Assembly: GCF_019649055.1 (NCBI RefSeq)
Contig: NW_026570238.1
Span: forward strand, 744,001-808,000
DNA from: Paramacrobiotus metropolitanus
Taxonomy: Eukaryota; Tardigrada; Eutardigrada; Parachela; Macrobiotidae
Reading direction: 5' to 3'
DNA: 64,000 bases
The position numbers and the translations under genes are program-made. The notes below the pieces were generated by a model. The model saw nothing but the letters and a program-made list of their open reading frames with translations, did not search any database and had not been told where the DNA came from. How positions within the stretch are numbered: the stretch's first letter is position 1; each line of letters starts with the position of its first letter. Shown here piece after piece: positions 40,186 to 53,001 of this stretch.

Positions 40186-42276
40186 ATGGCTGTATTTCAG
40201 AAACAAATTGATGCTGTCGTGAAACGCTACGAAAACGCTTTGAACGACATTAGTCAGGAACTATGGAACAATCCCGAACTCCTTTACAAAGAGTACAAAG
40301 CGCACCAGCTTCTCACGGATTTTCTGGAGAAGGAGAAGTTCACCGTTACTAGAAAGTACAAGGAACTGGATACAGCATTTCGAGCTGAATTCCAGAGTGC
40401 GAAGTATGATCCGTCGCTGCATGCAACTATCGCGGTACTGTGCGAGTATGATGCACTACCGGAAATTGGACATGCATGCGGGCACAACCTTATTGCAGGT
40501 TTGTCTTCTTGTGCAGTGAGCTTTCTCCAGAAGAAATGTACGACGGATATTTTTATTGGTATTAACAGAATCAGGTATTGCCGCTGGTCTCGCCTTGCAA
40601 GATATTTTAAGAAATCAGTCGGACGCTGGTTCTGTGGAAGGACGCGTAAGTATTACTAATATCGTAGTAGCTAAGTAGTAGATACAGTACTACTACGAGC
40701 AATTACAAGTTACAGTATTATAAAATTTGATTACAAAGGCATATAATTATAATTATTTATTATTAGATATAATGTGACCATTGAAATGTGACACTGTTGC
40801 TCCCGTAGTTAATATTAGTGGTCTTATTTGATTTATCGTTGCTGCCTGACGTTAATTGTGCTTTGCTTCGAATTTATTTTTCGTAAGATTTGGTGAACGC
40901 GAACTGAACGAACAGCAAATCGTGGTTCTCCCCGCACAATCTTATTCCCGGTTCATGCAGTTTGTATTGTAGCTGGTGGTGTTGGGGTGTCCAGCTGAAG
41001 AGGGCGGTGGCGGTAAAGTGGATCTTATCCGAGCTTCTGCATTCGATGACATTGATTTTGCCATGATGGTGCATCCATTCCCCTGGAACGATTTGGAACC
41101 GATTATCCTCGGAATAGAACGCGTAAGTGTTTGAGCAACTGAATGCCACGAACGGTAGAAGCATTGTCGGCTTCTATCGCTTGATTTGGTTATTCGGACG
41201 GGCCCTTTTTGCTCATCTTGCGAAATACATCGATACTTTAGTTTTATTTGTGTGTATGTAATGATTAAAAGGCACTATACCGATGCTGTTTGCTTAGAAT
41301 TCGGCAGAATAATAATTTGTGCGCCGGTTTTTGTTTTAAAGTGTTACGTGAAGTATCACGGGAAAGCGGCGCATGCTTCCTGCGGACCTTGGGAAGGCAT
41401 TAACGCTCTGGATGCTGCAGTTGCCGCGTATCAGGACGTATCGTTGTTTCGACAGCAGATGAAACCCAATTGGCGCGTGCATGCCGTCATTCTGAACGGT
41501 GGTGCGAAGCCGAATATCATTCCGGATTTGACAGTATCACACTATTATATGCGAACGCAAAATGCGGCTGATATGCAAGTGCTCAAAACCCGGTTGATGG
41601 ATATATTTAATGCTGCTGCTAAAGCTACGGGTAAGAACATTTTATTGCTCAGATTTCACAGCGCAGCGTTCACTATCGCGAGATTACTGAAGCTGACTGG
41701 GCGTAAACTGTAAAGCTCCAGTTTTATCGTTTTTATGGCTACATAAGTTGTTGACCTTGAAGCTTATCTGATTCGGTTTCGGGCAGCAGTGATCGTGATA
41801 CTATGTAATATGTATTGCCTTTTTGTTATTCGTTTTAGGATGTACCATGGAAATCGAATGGGAAGGACGACCATACACAGGAATGCTGCATAATTCCACA
41901 ATGTCTGCTCTTTATAAGAAATATGCTGCTGCAGAAGGTAGGAAAGTACCTGCTTTCAGTAATGGAAAATTGTGTGAGTGTTAATTGTTTAGGGATGGAA
42001 TTCCCGGAAAATGTTCCGGGATTTTACGGTTCGACCGACATGGGTAACGTGTCCATTACGGTGCCCAGCATTCACCCGTGTGTCTTCATTGGACAGCAGT
42101 ATCTTATTCACACCAAAGACATGGCAAAGCAGGCCGGAAGTCCACAAGCCCAGCCGTACATTTTAAACGCGGCCAAGGCTATGGCTTTCACTGCCATTGA
42201 GCTGTACCAAAGCAAAGAGCTACGCGACAAGGCGAAATTGGAGTTCGAACAAAAGAAGAAAAGCTTTACTGGATAA
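40186..42276 (+). CDS. PM20D2-like M20 metallopeptidase, copy 1
   Basis: This is an M20D-type metal-dependent peptidase/amidohydrolase related to peptidase M20 domain-containing protein 2. In mammals PM20D2 clears unusual dipeptides such as beta-alanyl-lysine. About seven exons are inferred. The first (40186 to about 40498) has [14 protein letters not shown] and [18 protein letters not shown], which supplies metal ligands. Next come [12 protein letters not shown], then [17 protein letters not shown] (catalytic Glu pair) and [13 protein letters not shown]. The dimerisation-type domain includes [15 protein letters not shown] and [11 protein letters not shown]. The last exon (about 41993-42276) has [12 protein letters not shown] and the final metal-region HTKDM. 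The protein is intact and has a relaxed basic C-terminus. It is the first of three tandem copies (next at 42982 and 48987). Confidence 0.9.
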
Positions 42277-42981
42277 TGTTTTGCCACACGTGTTAGTGAT
42301 GCTTGCTATTTATGACTCTTGGTTTGAAATGATTTTGGTAATTGTGATTGTTTTATTTGAGATTTATTTTATATTCGATTACAGATGAAAAGTTTTGATT
42401 ATTGTGTTATGACAAAAAATTTTTTAATTGGTTCACTGCGCAAAAAATTGGATGCAGCAAAAATTTAGACTACGAGTACTGTTCGAAGCGCCTTGAAACC
42501 ATAAGCGAACATTTTCGTTATCATTGAAACGCCTGCAGGTTCAAAGTGCACAACGTTTGGCGAAATCAACTACTAATTGATTACCGGTATCAACGAAGCA
42601 AAAAAGTTTAGTGCGCAATCGAACAACTTGGTGGCTGGTCCTAGTAGAATGCGGGCTTTAATACAGCAGCTGGCGTACTTACAGACTTACCATATTTACT
42701 GATGGTGAGCGATGAGCCTTTAAACTGTGACTGTAAAGGTGTCAACATATTGAGAAATAAAAGGCGTATTTGGAGATAATTTATGCCAAACATTAGGTGC
42801 ACTTAGCCTAGCTTAGATGTACTGCAGCCGAGTATGTACACATTTTTGTCGTTTGTTTTTATAGTTTTTGGGTGAAACCACTGGAAATTTTCATCAATTC
42901 CTTAAAAAATTAATTTCGTACAGTGCATGGATTTTGGAGCTACTTTCGAATTATATGAAAATTGTTGAAGTACAAAGTAGA
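42277..42981. other. Intergenic region between peptidase copies 1 and 2
   Basis: This is about 700 bp of AT-rich DNA holding the copy 1 3' UTR and the copy 2 upstream region. An in-frame Met at 42955 offers a slightly longer copy 2 N-terminus. No other gene is seen. Confidence 0.45.
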
Positions 42982-44679
42982 ATGTTCCAAGCCTTAGTTC
43001 GTGAAGAATTAGCGGCCCACCGTAACCTACTCCGCCATATCAGCACCCAAATCTGGGATCATCCAGAAACTTTGTACGAAGAGTTTTTTGCTCATGATTT
43101 ATTAACTTCTGTGCTGGAAACTCACAATTTCCAGGTGGAGGCGAAATTTGGGGGTATAAGTACAGCATTTCGTGCGGAATGTTCCAGCAAAAATTTCAAT
43201 CCTCGAATCCATCATACCGTGGGAATAATCTGTGAATATGACGCACTTCCGGTTATTGGACATGCCTGCGGACACAATCTCATCGCGACGGCCGGCATCG
43301 CTGCAGCGTTAGTGTTAAAACGCTTGCTGAAATCAGATAATACCAATGACCATCCGGAAGTTAATGGCAAGGTATAGCACAATGTGTACTTAAAATATTG
43401 TGTGAGAAACGTATTTTTTCACTACACGTGCACGTGTATTCGGAAACTCTGAACAAAAATGATGAAAGATATAGCCCATAATACAAAAGCAATCTACACC
43501 AACAGTTTGGTATTTGTACGAAATTAAGCGTTATACGTACTTGTGATTTGCATGCTTTCAGGTAGTAATCCTCGGTACTCCTGCGGAAGAAGGAGGAGTG
43601 GGGAAATTGCGAATGTTGAAAAAAAGTGCATTTGCTGGTGTGGAGTGTGCGATGATGGTGCATCCTTTCCCCTCAAACGACTTGAAACCGTTGGCCCTGG
43701 GCATTAATGATGTAAGTAAACTTTGGGAAACAGAAAATTTTTGAATACAGTTTATTAACGTTTAGTCGTTTAAACCAAAGTGTCCTATTGACTTTGAAAG
43801 TTTAACAGCGCACTACACTCTATACATTAGCTGAGCGTTAATTATAATTGTGCATGACCGCATTTATGTGGAAGTGAGCATAGCTATAGCACGAGGGCAG
43901 TATATTGAATATTAATATATAATTATGGTACATTACTGAATATTATTAAAGTAAAATTATATCTTTGACAGCTGCAAGTAGAGTTTTATGGAAAATCCGC
44001 TCATGCTTCATGTGGCCCATGGGATGGCAAAAATGCGTTGGACGGTGCTATAGCCGCATATAACCATTTCTCTTTGCTGCGGCAACAAATTCCGCACGAC
44101 CATCGCATTGGTTGCACCATAGCCCACGGCGGCACAACTCCCAATGCTATTCCGGAATTTGCTAAACTGAGTTTTCTTGTTCGAGCCCAGAAGCAGGCTG
44201 ATCTGCACGTCTTGACCGAAAAGGTGACCCGCTGCTGCGAAGCGGGAGCGGAAGCCGCTGGATGCAGCGTGGATGTAAAAAATACGCTTCCGCCGGTTTG
44301 TGGCATACTGCACAACGAGGTTCTGTGCGACCTGTTCCAGCACTATGCCGCGGGCGAAGGAATATTATTCAGTAGTAAACCAAGTGATTTTTACGGGTCT
44401 ACGGATATGGGTTGCGTCTCCGCTGCCATACCTTCGATCCATCCGTGTTATGCTATCGGAAAAGCAATCATGATCCACACCGAAGAGTTTCGGGAAATGG
44501 CGCGCACGGAAGAAGCTTTCGACAAAACTTTGAGCGCTGCAGCATCGCTGGCCATGACCACGTTGCACTTATTTCGGAATTCGAATGATATGTTACGTGC
44601 TAAAGCAGAATTTTTGGCCACTCGCAGTGCATTTTTGGGCAAAGATATCGAAAACTTTAATTTTACAGAAAACCTTTAA
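42982..44679 (+). CDS. PM20D2-like M20 metallopeptidase, copy 2
   Basis: This is the second tandem M20D peptidase. Exon 1 (42982-43372) has HISTQIWDHPETLYEEF and [18 protein letters not shown], running directly into TAGIAAALVLKRLL, so the intron that copies 1 and 3 have after HNLIA is absent. Exon 2 (about 43561-43711) gives ILGTPAEEGGVGK and MMVHPFPSNDLKP. One long exon (about 43972-44679) carries the rest, including [51 protein letters not shown] and HTEEFREMAR, with no introns where copies 1 and 3 have two to four. The start at 42982 was chosen because it aligns in length with copy 1; the ATG at 42955 is an alternative. All family motifs are intact. Confidence 0.9.
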
Positions 44680-44912
44680 CTTTGATCCGAACAAATTATA
44701 GTATAACACAGACACGAACTTTCTATACTATCAACTCCAGTAAAAACGTATTCCAGCAAAGACGAACAGAAAGCAAAAAAAACGTTTTTATCTCTGGTTC
44801 TCCGCATCAGATTTATGCAAGATTCGAATCACATTCTGATAACAATGGCATTAACAAGTTGGAGTAATCTTAACATAAACACAGGAACAAAATTTTATTA
44901 AACTCCAGTATA

Positions 44913-47286
44913 TCACTCTTCACTGCTACTCTCGTCATCATTTCCATAACTGCTTTCCGTCTCATCTGTGCTATCATCGCTACTTGTGTTGGCATCCACC
45001 AGTTCATCGACGGGATAATCGAACATACTTCTCTCAAGGCAGACCAGAGCGGTAATTGTGCAGTTGCGCAAGGTCAGCAGATTCGCATCGAGTCTTGCGG
45101 CTTGAACATCTTTCCAGGAAGCAGTAGGACCAAACCTGGCGTCTCCCCTTTGCCAGACCTTTAACACCTAAAAAAATATGGATGGTAAAAATAAGGTCAT
45201 CTAACCTATATTCATGGCAACCGCTCGTCAAACAACGTTATAAATGAATTTTTAAACTTACAGAAACTATATCATTTTGGTGAGATCGTTGTATATCTTG
45301 AGCAGCATACGGATTGCCCGTATCGCAGTACCGAATCCACTTCGATACACGGTCCAAAGCATTCTGGTGCTTTGGATCAGCAAAGCTTTCAGCGGCTCGT
45401 TCCAGGACATCCATAGCTTCTGCCGGGGAAACTGCACTGAAAGCGCCGAACGCAACGCGCAAATCTCGGTACGGCATTTGTGCATCCCATAAAGATTCTC
45501 GATCTGCACCGAAAATAAACCTCAATATGATGTTCTTGAAGATGACTCGTTTGCATAGTGCTGGAACTTCCGAGAAAAGTTTCAGCTGCGTATCGAAAAC
45601 CGAATCATTTTCCCGCATCTCCATCCTGCCAAAGATGATAGTGATCAACGTCGAGGAGACGAATGCATACAATTCTTTCAGCAAGCGCATAGCACCACGG
45701 AGTTCGTAGCACTTTTTACCAACGAGAACCAGGTAGTGCGTCGACGGTTTCATGCAGTGATAGAACGACGATGCAAGCAGGTAGTTGTCATAGTGCGTTC
45801 CTTCGTAGTAATTCAGGTTGATCTTGAGAAGTCGCGCACATTCTGCTGACAGAAGCGCAGAATTCCAAGCGCGGCATACGCGACCAACTCTAGTCTGCTG
45901 TTTTGCGCTCATAAATGAGAACACAATCCCAAGAACATCCACCGGAATGTCCTTCAGGGAACATTCCTCAACCACCGAGGGTGTTTCATCATCGCTAATT
46001 CCATCATGTGGTCTCTTGATGCCGCGTGGCTGAACGGTTTCCACCGGCGCTTGAATTCCGGTCGGTATGCCTTCTCGCAGGATCGCCTCCTGTATGTATA
46101 GCAAAGCCAGCTTGCATTATATGTAACGGCAAGTTCTGATTTAAACTTTTAAAGATACCAAGTCAGGTTCAAGACGTATTTTCACTGTGACTAGGGTCAG
46201 CTTAAAACGAAACTCCATGACTACCCTAGCCAGACTGACTTGCACGTCAATCCCGCAATCAGTGGTTGCATCTTGTTTTCACAGAACGTTTTCACAAAAC
46301 GCTTTTTATCATCAAGTCAAGCTAGGATCAACTAAGAAGGCAGCACATTATGAACTTATAAATTATGCAATTACGCACGTACTGTTCTGCATATAAAATT
46401 ACGACAATTATTTCCAAAAAAAGAAGAGTATCATCAGATCTGCGATCTTCGAAAATTCAAATGATCACAGCTGAAGGCATGCGCCAGAACGGGAAGAAAG
46501 AATTGTGATGCCCAAAATAAACATACGGTAATCAGAGAGCTGAAAGCAAACATTTATCGCAGCAACTCGCGTTACGTGAAAAACGATATTTTCCATAAGC
46601 GATTACTAAAAATGAATCGCTGGAAAAAGGCCCAGTATGGTTCCATGCTCGCTTGTGACTTCCAGTTAGATGCAAAACTAACTAGTGTGTTTAACTTTAA
46701 TCAGAAAACTTACAATTGCGATGTCATCTGGCTCTTTGTCCGAACGTAATATAAGAAACTGGAAATATTCATCCGCAATACCGATAGGATAGGTGCGCCT
46801 AAATCGCTTATTCCAGGAATTTTCCAATGCCGGACTGAACGCACAGCCATGAGGAACTGGCACCCTTTCCTTGAGGAAAACATTGCTCCGCACGCTGTTG
46901 CCTGCGATTGGGTTCGTGCATGTTCGGCTGCACAGAACGGTATCCACAACAACATCAGGACCAATAGTTATTTCCGCTAGTATGAAGCCCTTATTAATAC
47001 CCGCCAAATGTTTGCTTTGGTACCACGTCCATGGATGCTTAGGGGACAATTTGAGCAAAACCCAAACAGTTCCGCCAATGTCCGTCGGCTGGTCAGAATC
47101 GTCCGAGGTAGGCTCGTTGCTCCTGTACACGCTTCTGAACGGGATCACTTCAGGAGACTTTCCACGGATCCCGAAATCGACAACCAATCCAAGCTCTTCC
47201 TTATCCACTACGAGACCGCGCCGAATAACTTGATCGGTTCCAACGACATTAACAGCATTCCATCGATGCATAGACTTCGCAAACAT
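44913..47286 (-). CDS. F-box protein with long unassigned N-terminal region and acidic tail
   Basis: Three exons on the minus strand join in phase 0: 47286 to about 46712, about 46101-45259, and 45167-44913. The product is about 555 residues. Residues 1-190 form a mainly beta-looking region starting MFAKSMHRWNAVNVVG, with LVVDKEELGLVVDFGI and PFRSVYRSN, that I cannot assign. Residues about 215-260 are an F-box: LKDIPVDVLGIVFSFMSAK followed by RVGRVCRAWNSALLSAECA. F-box proteins normally dock substrates on SCF ubiquitin ligases through SKP1. The rest is helical (HYLVLVGKKCYELRGAM) and includes a region around WDAQMPYRDLRVAF. The C-terminus is a Ser/Asp/Glu run (DDSTDETESSYGNDDES). The gene lies antisense between peptidase copies 2 and 3. 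The substrate is unknown. Confidence 0.75.
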
Positions 47287-48986
47287 TTTTACGCATCAGA
47301 TGATTAGACGCAGATTTGATGAACAACGAAGAAATGCTGCATCATTTTCAGGCTTTAGTCTATCAGCAACAGGAGAAGGCCAAGTTAGCTCCTTGCATCA
47401 GAATCATAAACTGCAAGGGCAAGCACGTTTGAACAAGAAATTTTTGAAGTTTCAAAGAGTTTTAGTACGCATTCCCTAGTTCGAGATTTAGTCAGATGGA
47501 ACCTTGTAACAGTTGAGTTGTTTTGTTTACAGTACTAGTACAGTACGTACTTTATCGTTAAAATAATTTCAGCGTCGTACGTATAGTACTTCTATCGTAT
47601 AGAATGAATCTGAATGATATGATTTAATAAGTAATTTTTGTCTCATCCGTGGCACACATCACGCAAGTGACTCAAGTACGAATTATTTTACAATTGGTAT
47701 TAATTCTAAGTACCACATTACCCGACACCTGTGCATTTATATATATAGGTAATTTTAAAATTATTTTTAATTATTTTAATCTCGATTATTCGAATTTCAA
47801 CACTTATGTCCGGATAAGAGAAAGGTGCTAATTGTAATTGCCGGTGCTAACTGTACTGCGAGCGCTGGCACCGGACAGCATGGCTTATTCCGGAAGTGCG
47901 AAAGGTGGCAGAGTTACGAGTAATAATCGTTCTTCTTACAAGTTAATGCTTTCTTCTTAATTATTGACGTGAAAAGCCTTGAAGTGATTCAGTAATACGT
48001 GCATGTGGTTCGACAACAAATCACTTCCAATGTAAAAATGTACTGTACTGTACTGTATTTTAGTAAACAAACGATCCGTTTTGCGTTCTCGATCGTCTTG
48101 TCGTCTAGATGAAAAAAAGCCAGTAAAGAAGCTGCTCAATTTAATTTTGAGGTGCAAAGCCGGGGCTTCGTAATTATTATAAATTTAATCTTAGTTATTA
48201 TTCTCTCACTGATATTCATTCATTCACCCTATAACATTCAAAAAGTAAAAATATTTGACAAAGCAGTGATGCTTCTTTGCACACAGGTACGCTAACCAAC
48301 GTTGCTGTTTTTCGTTTCCGGATAAAATCACCGTTTTATGCTTTTTATGTTGTATACGTATGTCTTTTCGGTCAGCAATACAGTAAGCAACTGATGTTGC
48401 ATATTAATAAGTGTGATATTGACACTGACCGCTGAAGTGAAAATATTTTAGTAATTTAACAATTAACAATCAGCCGGAAATAAATACAATTAGCAGAATA
48501 GCGATAGATTCTAAATTACCGTAGTCGTAGCTCGCAGATTACCAGTACTTAACATTACTTATGGTTAATTACTTACAGTACACAATACATTATCCGATCG
48601 CAATTTTTATCCGCATCAGGATTTTCTAACGATTTATACCAGTATAAATATTGTTATCAATTTTCGACAGGTCAGCAGATCAACATCAGCATCAGGATTT
48701 TCTAACGATTTATACCAGTATAAATATTGTTATTATTGTACACAGTAACAGTACAGTGGCACTCGACGACGCTCGAGGTGTGACGAGTAGATGTATTCGA
48801 GCTTGTTTTTGAGTTGGGATTCTGGAATCAATATATTTTGCTGTTGAAATTGAAAGTTAATTTCTTTTTTCGATTAGTTATAGGTACGTGTGAGCACGGT
48901 CGGTACCGTATCTCTGCTGGCAGGAAGTTGATTGAATGGAATGGAAAGTATTCGGCCTTCGATCGCTCTCAAAACTGTGACAAACC
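47287..48986. other. Intergenic region with tandem duplication
   Basis: This is a 1.7-kb AT-rich head-to-head interval between the F-box gene and peptidase copy 3. It contains GTAC/TGTAC-rich runs (for example 47528-47552 and 48038-48056) and a 45-bp direct repeat described separately. No supported gene is visible. Confidence 0.45.
48613..48733 (+). repeat. 45-bp direct repeat, 76-bp period
   Basis: The segment 48613-48657 (starting gcatcaggattttctaac) is repeated exactly at 48689-48733. It lies upstream of peptidase copy 3, within its likely promoter region. Confidence 0.9.
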
Positions 48987-51197
48987 ATGGAAGCTTCTTT
49001 GTTTGCTCAAATGATATCCGAATCCTTGGCGAAGAATAAGGAAGAATTTAATAATCTGAGCCAGCTGATTTGGGCGCACCCGGAAACTCAATATGACGAA
49101 CACTTCGCTCACGCACTGCTGACAGATTTCCTCTCGAAAGAGGGCTTCGTTGTTGAAAAAGCATACGCTGGAGTACCTACCGCTTTCCGTGCAGAAATTG
49201 CTACTTCGGATTACGTCGTAGGGTCCCATCCGGTTATTGCAATTCTCTGCGAATACGATGCTCTGCCGGAAATCGGCCATGCATGCGGACATAATCTCAT
49301 TGCCGGTAGACAATAGTTTAACATTTTAAGTAGTCTAAATTGTTCTTACAGCTTAATGTTCTTCTCTTTTTATGCTTACACTTGTCCATATTCTTTGCTG
49401 ATTTCTTGATCTGATCACTCGGCAGTTAATTGTCGTGATTGGAGCCATTTATGGGTGCCGACAAGTTAGTTTCTTGTTGTTGCATCTTTTTTTTCATATC
49501 TCATAACGATAATCACTTTATATTATACAGAAGTCGGCATCGCTGCTGGTTGTGCTGTACGGGACGTTTTGCTCTCGAATAGCCAGACGAAATTTCCGGG
49601 AAAGGTACTTACATTTATTTTCATATGTAGCAAGTACTCATTTTTGCATGTCTTACTGCCTGCTGACGTAAACAGTCGGATTGCTTTTTTCTTCGGTTTT
49701 CGAAATATCTTCATTAAGAGTTCGTCTTACTGGTTAGGTTGTAGTTCTGGGATGTCCTGCGGAAGAAGGGGGAGGTGGAAAGATTGACTTGATCAATTTC
49801 GGGTGTTTTCGCGATATTGATTTCGTCATGATGGCCCATCCATTTCCGCATGATGTCTTGCACTGTATCACTCTGGGAATTGAGCGTGTAAGTTTCCCAG
49901 TCATCACTACCGTTGGCAGGACTGAATGAAAAATGATTTGTAACAGTTGTTTTAACTTTATAGTGCACAGTCGAATTTTTCGGCAGGGCTACGCATGCAT
50001 CGTGCCAGCCTTGGGAAGGAGTTAACGCATTAGATGCCGCAATATCGGCGTACAATGCTGTCAGTTTATCACGACAACAAATGAAGCCGGACTGGAGAGT
50101 AAACAGTTTTTATCACTGTGAAAGCGGGTTTTACCTAAGTTTATCTGTTTCCCGATAATTTAAGGCGCATGCCATTATCGCGAAGGGTGGTACTGTCCCA
50201 AACGTGATACCTGATCATTCTGAATCACAGTATTATATGCGCTGCCAGAACATGGAGGATATGGCTATTCTCAAATCGAAATTGATCCAGTGTTTTGAAT
50301 GCGCCGCCGAAGCAACAGGTGCGTCCGTAGTCTACTTAATTTGCAGGTATCCTTGATCGTCACGTTATTATAAGCACGTACACGCAGTTCGAATTTGGAC
50401 GTTGTGGTGGGAAAATTATATAAAAGTGTACTACGTAGTCTTCGTAATTCGTATGTACTGTATATCTTGACCATTCAGTACGGACTACGGTGCACCGTCC
50501 CGGGTGTGATACTGTACGTGCGGCATTGGTATCAGACTGTCAAGTTGTCAATACAATACCATTAATTTTTAAAATGTGAAATCTTGCCTAAAGTTGCCAT
50601 CGACAAATTTCGAACTGAACAGTTGCAAGACTCGAAGTTTTAGGATGCCGCATGGTCTTATCCTGGGATCCCAAACCGTATCTGCCCCTACGATCAAACA
50701 GGACGATGGCATCCACTTTCGGTGATTTCGCTCAAGCAGAAAGTAATCCACATTCTTTGATTATTTTTACATCCTCTAATAAATTGTTCTGCAACCTGTT
50801 TCATACGATATTAGATCATAATAATTAATGTCGCTAAGGTTGACGCAGTTTATCTCCAAAAATACCACTTAATTGTTTTCCGGTATGCTAACTTGTTATG
50901 GTTGTGTACAAACTGATGTCAGATTCTTGTTTAGATCTCGTTTATGGACCCGATCCCGGATTGCACGGATCATCTGACATCGGCAATGTCTCCATGGTGG
51001 TGCCAACCATTCATCCCAGGTTTTTCGTGGGAGAATCTCATTTGATACATACTAGAGAATTTCAAAAACTAGCCGGATCTTCTAAAACTCAGCCGTACTG
51101 TCTTCGAATGGCTAAAATAATGGCGTTAACGGCAGTAGAATTATTTATTAACAAATCTCTTCGTGAGAAGGTGACCAGAGAATTCGATGGCTGTTGA
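48987..51197 (+). CDS. PM20D2-like M20 metallopeptidase, copy 3
   Basis: This is the third tandem M20D peptidase. Exon 1 begins [20 protein letters not shown] and ends [18 protein letters not shown] (about 49305). Later exons begin [12 protein letters not shown] (about 49531), [17 protein letters not shown] (about 49739), [19 protein letters not shown] (about 49965) and [17 protein letters not shown] (about 50164). An easily missed exon at about 50644-50740 encodes [19 protein letters not shown], matching copy 1's [16 protein letters not shown]. The last exon (about 50936-51197) gives [19 protein letters not shown] and [10 protein letters not shown]. Metal-site motifs are retained. Compared with copies 1 and 2 it has LHGSSD for FYGSTD, the clearest local divergence. 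Introns are longer than in copy 2. Confidence 0.88.
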
Positions 51198-51294
51198 AAA
51201 TGTGTGAAACACGGTCTGTTATTGGGTTTTACCGGTTGACTATATACCGTCTCATCATTAAAAGAATCCAAAAGATTAAACAACCTTAAACATA

Positions 51295-53001
51295 TCAGAT
51301 ATTAGCCCGACAAATAGCGCCAGAATGATCGACGCCTAAACTAATCTGTTGGACTCTTGCGGAGATGTTTACCCTTAAAGGATGATACTGAATATCTCTA
51401 CCACAGTGATCTAATCCAAGCTGTCCAAAATCATTAGCGCCCCATGTGTAGAGATCTCCTCGTTCCGAAATAATCGCGTGATGCATCATTCCACAATGTA
51501 TGCTTTTTAATGGATTTTTTTCATCGAATTCTGCTGCTTCAAAAAGCCCCATTGGCATCGGAGACGGAAAGTCAGCATTCTGAATTTCTGGTCCTTTTCC
51601 CAGCAGACCAAAGCCCCATACAAAAGCTTGACCCTGTGCGTTTATGAGTCCACAAACAGTTCCACCAGCGGAAACGTTTTTGATTTGGCCAAGTTCTTTA
51701 TCAAATGGTAAATACTGCGGATACGGCGTTTGCGGCTCTCGCGTCACTGTTGACAGTTGCTGGTACTCTGAATTACCCCAACCGAAAACTTGGCCTTTGT
51801 CGTTCAAAGCCAGAACGCAGTCCGCAGCGGATGAGAGATGCACAATTCTCTCTCCGGCGATATCACCCACGGCTCGCACTGGCACGCTTGTGGTGTCATA
51901 GGTCCCATTTCCGGTCTGTCCATCTGCACCCCAGCCACAACTATACACCTGCCCGCTGGCGGTTAGGAAGTAACTCGTATCCTGGCTGCAATGAATTTTT
52001 ATCACGTCGCCGGGAAGGTCTTGGACACGGTGTATTCGGGAGTTATTGGCGTAATTTTCTTTTTCGACAATTTTTCGGCCACACTGACCTACGAAGTACA
52101 GCACGGTAAGTACGAAATGCGAATAGATATGTTACATGTATTCTGTAAGTGATCGTCAGTATAGAAAGGGATTCCCTTTTAGTTCAGGCACCACGGCAGA
52201 AACGTAGAACAATAAGTGAAGCAATAGTTGTACTTCTGTAATTGGACAATATCCATTTAGCACCGGTCATTCCACATGATTTGTAAAAATAATCATAGCA
52301 ATCACTTGACGAGACTCGTCAGCAACACACGACGGTGTGCTGCAATCAGCAATCTTACCATAAGCGTTATTCCCTAACGCAAAACATCCCTCTTCCGTCA
52401 GGATCACAGAATGCGCACGTCCAGCGGCTACCTGTAAAACTTTCGCTTTACGGTTTCTCAGTGGGAGATCCAGCGGAATAGGCGCCAGAACAGTTTTCAT
52501 CGACCGGTCCTTGTTCATTTTTGGATGGAATCCCAGCTGGGAATCCGTATTGAGTCCCGTAACATACACTGAATTATTCTGCATATCGGGTATGCTCGTA
52601 AGAAACAGAGTAAATCCATATCCACAACTGACTTGCTTGAAGCGAATTCTCGTCAGTTCACAGAACGGCAGCCGTATTGGATGATGCTTGCGTAAAACGG
52701 GTGGCTTCCTTGCATTGATTTTTGGCCGCGGATACTCCGCTACACCAACAGCACCGGTCTGCGCATTACCCCACATGTATGTTCGCAAGGAAAGGACAGG
52801 ATCATTCTTGCTGTACTGGTTAATATTTACTTCGTCGAAATGTGGATCAGTCTCCCTGGGTCTGCCCATCTTTGCAGAGACATATCTGCATCCATGGGAG
52901 CGCGGCTCTAATACCGTCCGCTGTCCTGCTCCTGAGATGAGCAAATTACTGCTAACAGAACGAAGCAAGTGGAACAATCGATTCGCGGAAAAATTCGCCA
53001 T
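51295..53001 (-). CDS. RCC1L: RCC1-like G exchanging factor-like protein, mitochondrial
   Basis: RCC1L (WBSCR16) is a seven-bladed RCC1-fold protein of mitochondria that associates with the mitoribosome and OPA1-related functions. Exon 1 (53001 to about 52356) begins MANFSANRLFHLLRSVSSNL, a basic presequence. It continues through YMWGNAQTGAVGVAEYPRP and AGRAHSVILTEEGCFALGN to NAYG. After an intron the second exon (about 52089-51295) continues QCGRKIVEKENY, then YSCGWGADGQTGNGTYDTTS, VFGWGNSEYQQL, FVWGFGLLGKGPE, LYTWGANDFGQLGLD and the terminal GVDHSGAICRANI. The junction G+GT CAG is in phase. RCC1 repeats are recognisable throughout and the order matches the vertebrate protein. Confidence 0.92.

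Noticed and set aside
40874-41164. Minus-strand open frame of 96 codons
   Set aside because: It is the shadow of the peptidase copy 1 exon carrying [11 protein letters not shown] and MMVHPFPW.
50898-50935. In-frame Met upstream of the last exon of peptidase copy 3, as a separate start
   Set aside because: The sequence is intronic. The true exon begins at the acceptor near 50936 and continues the peptidase motifs from the small exon at about 50644.
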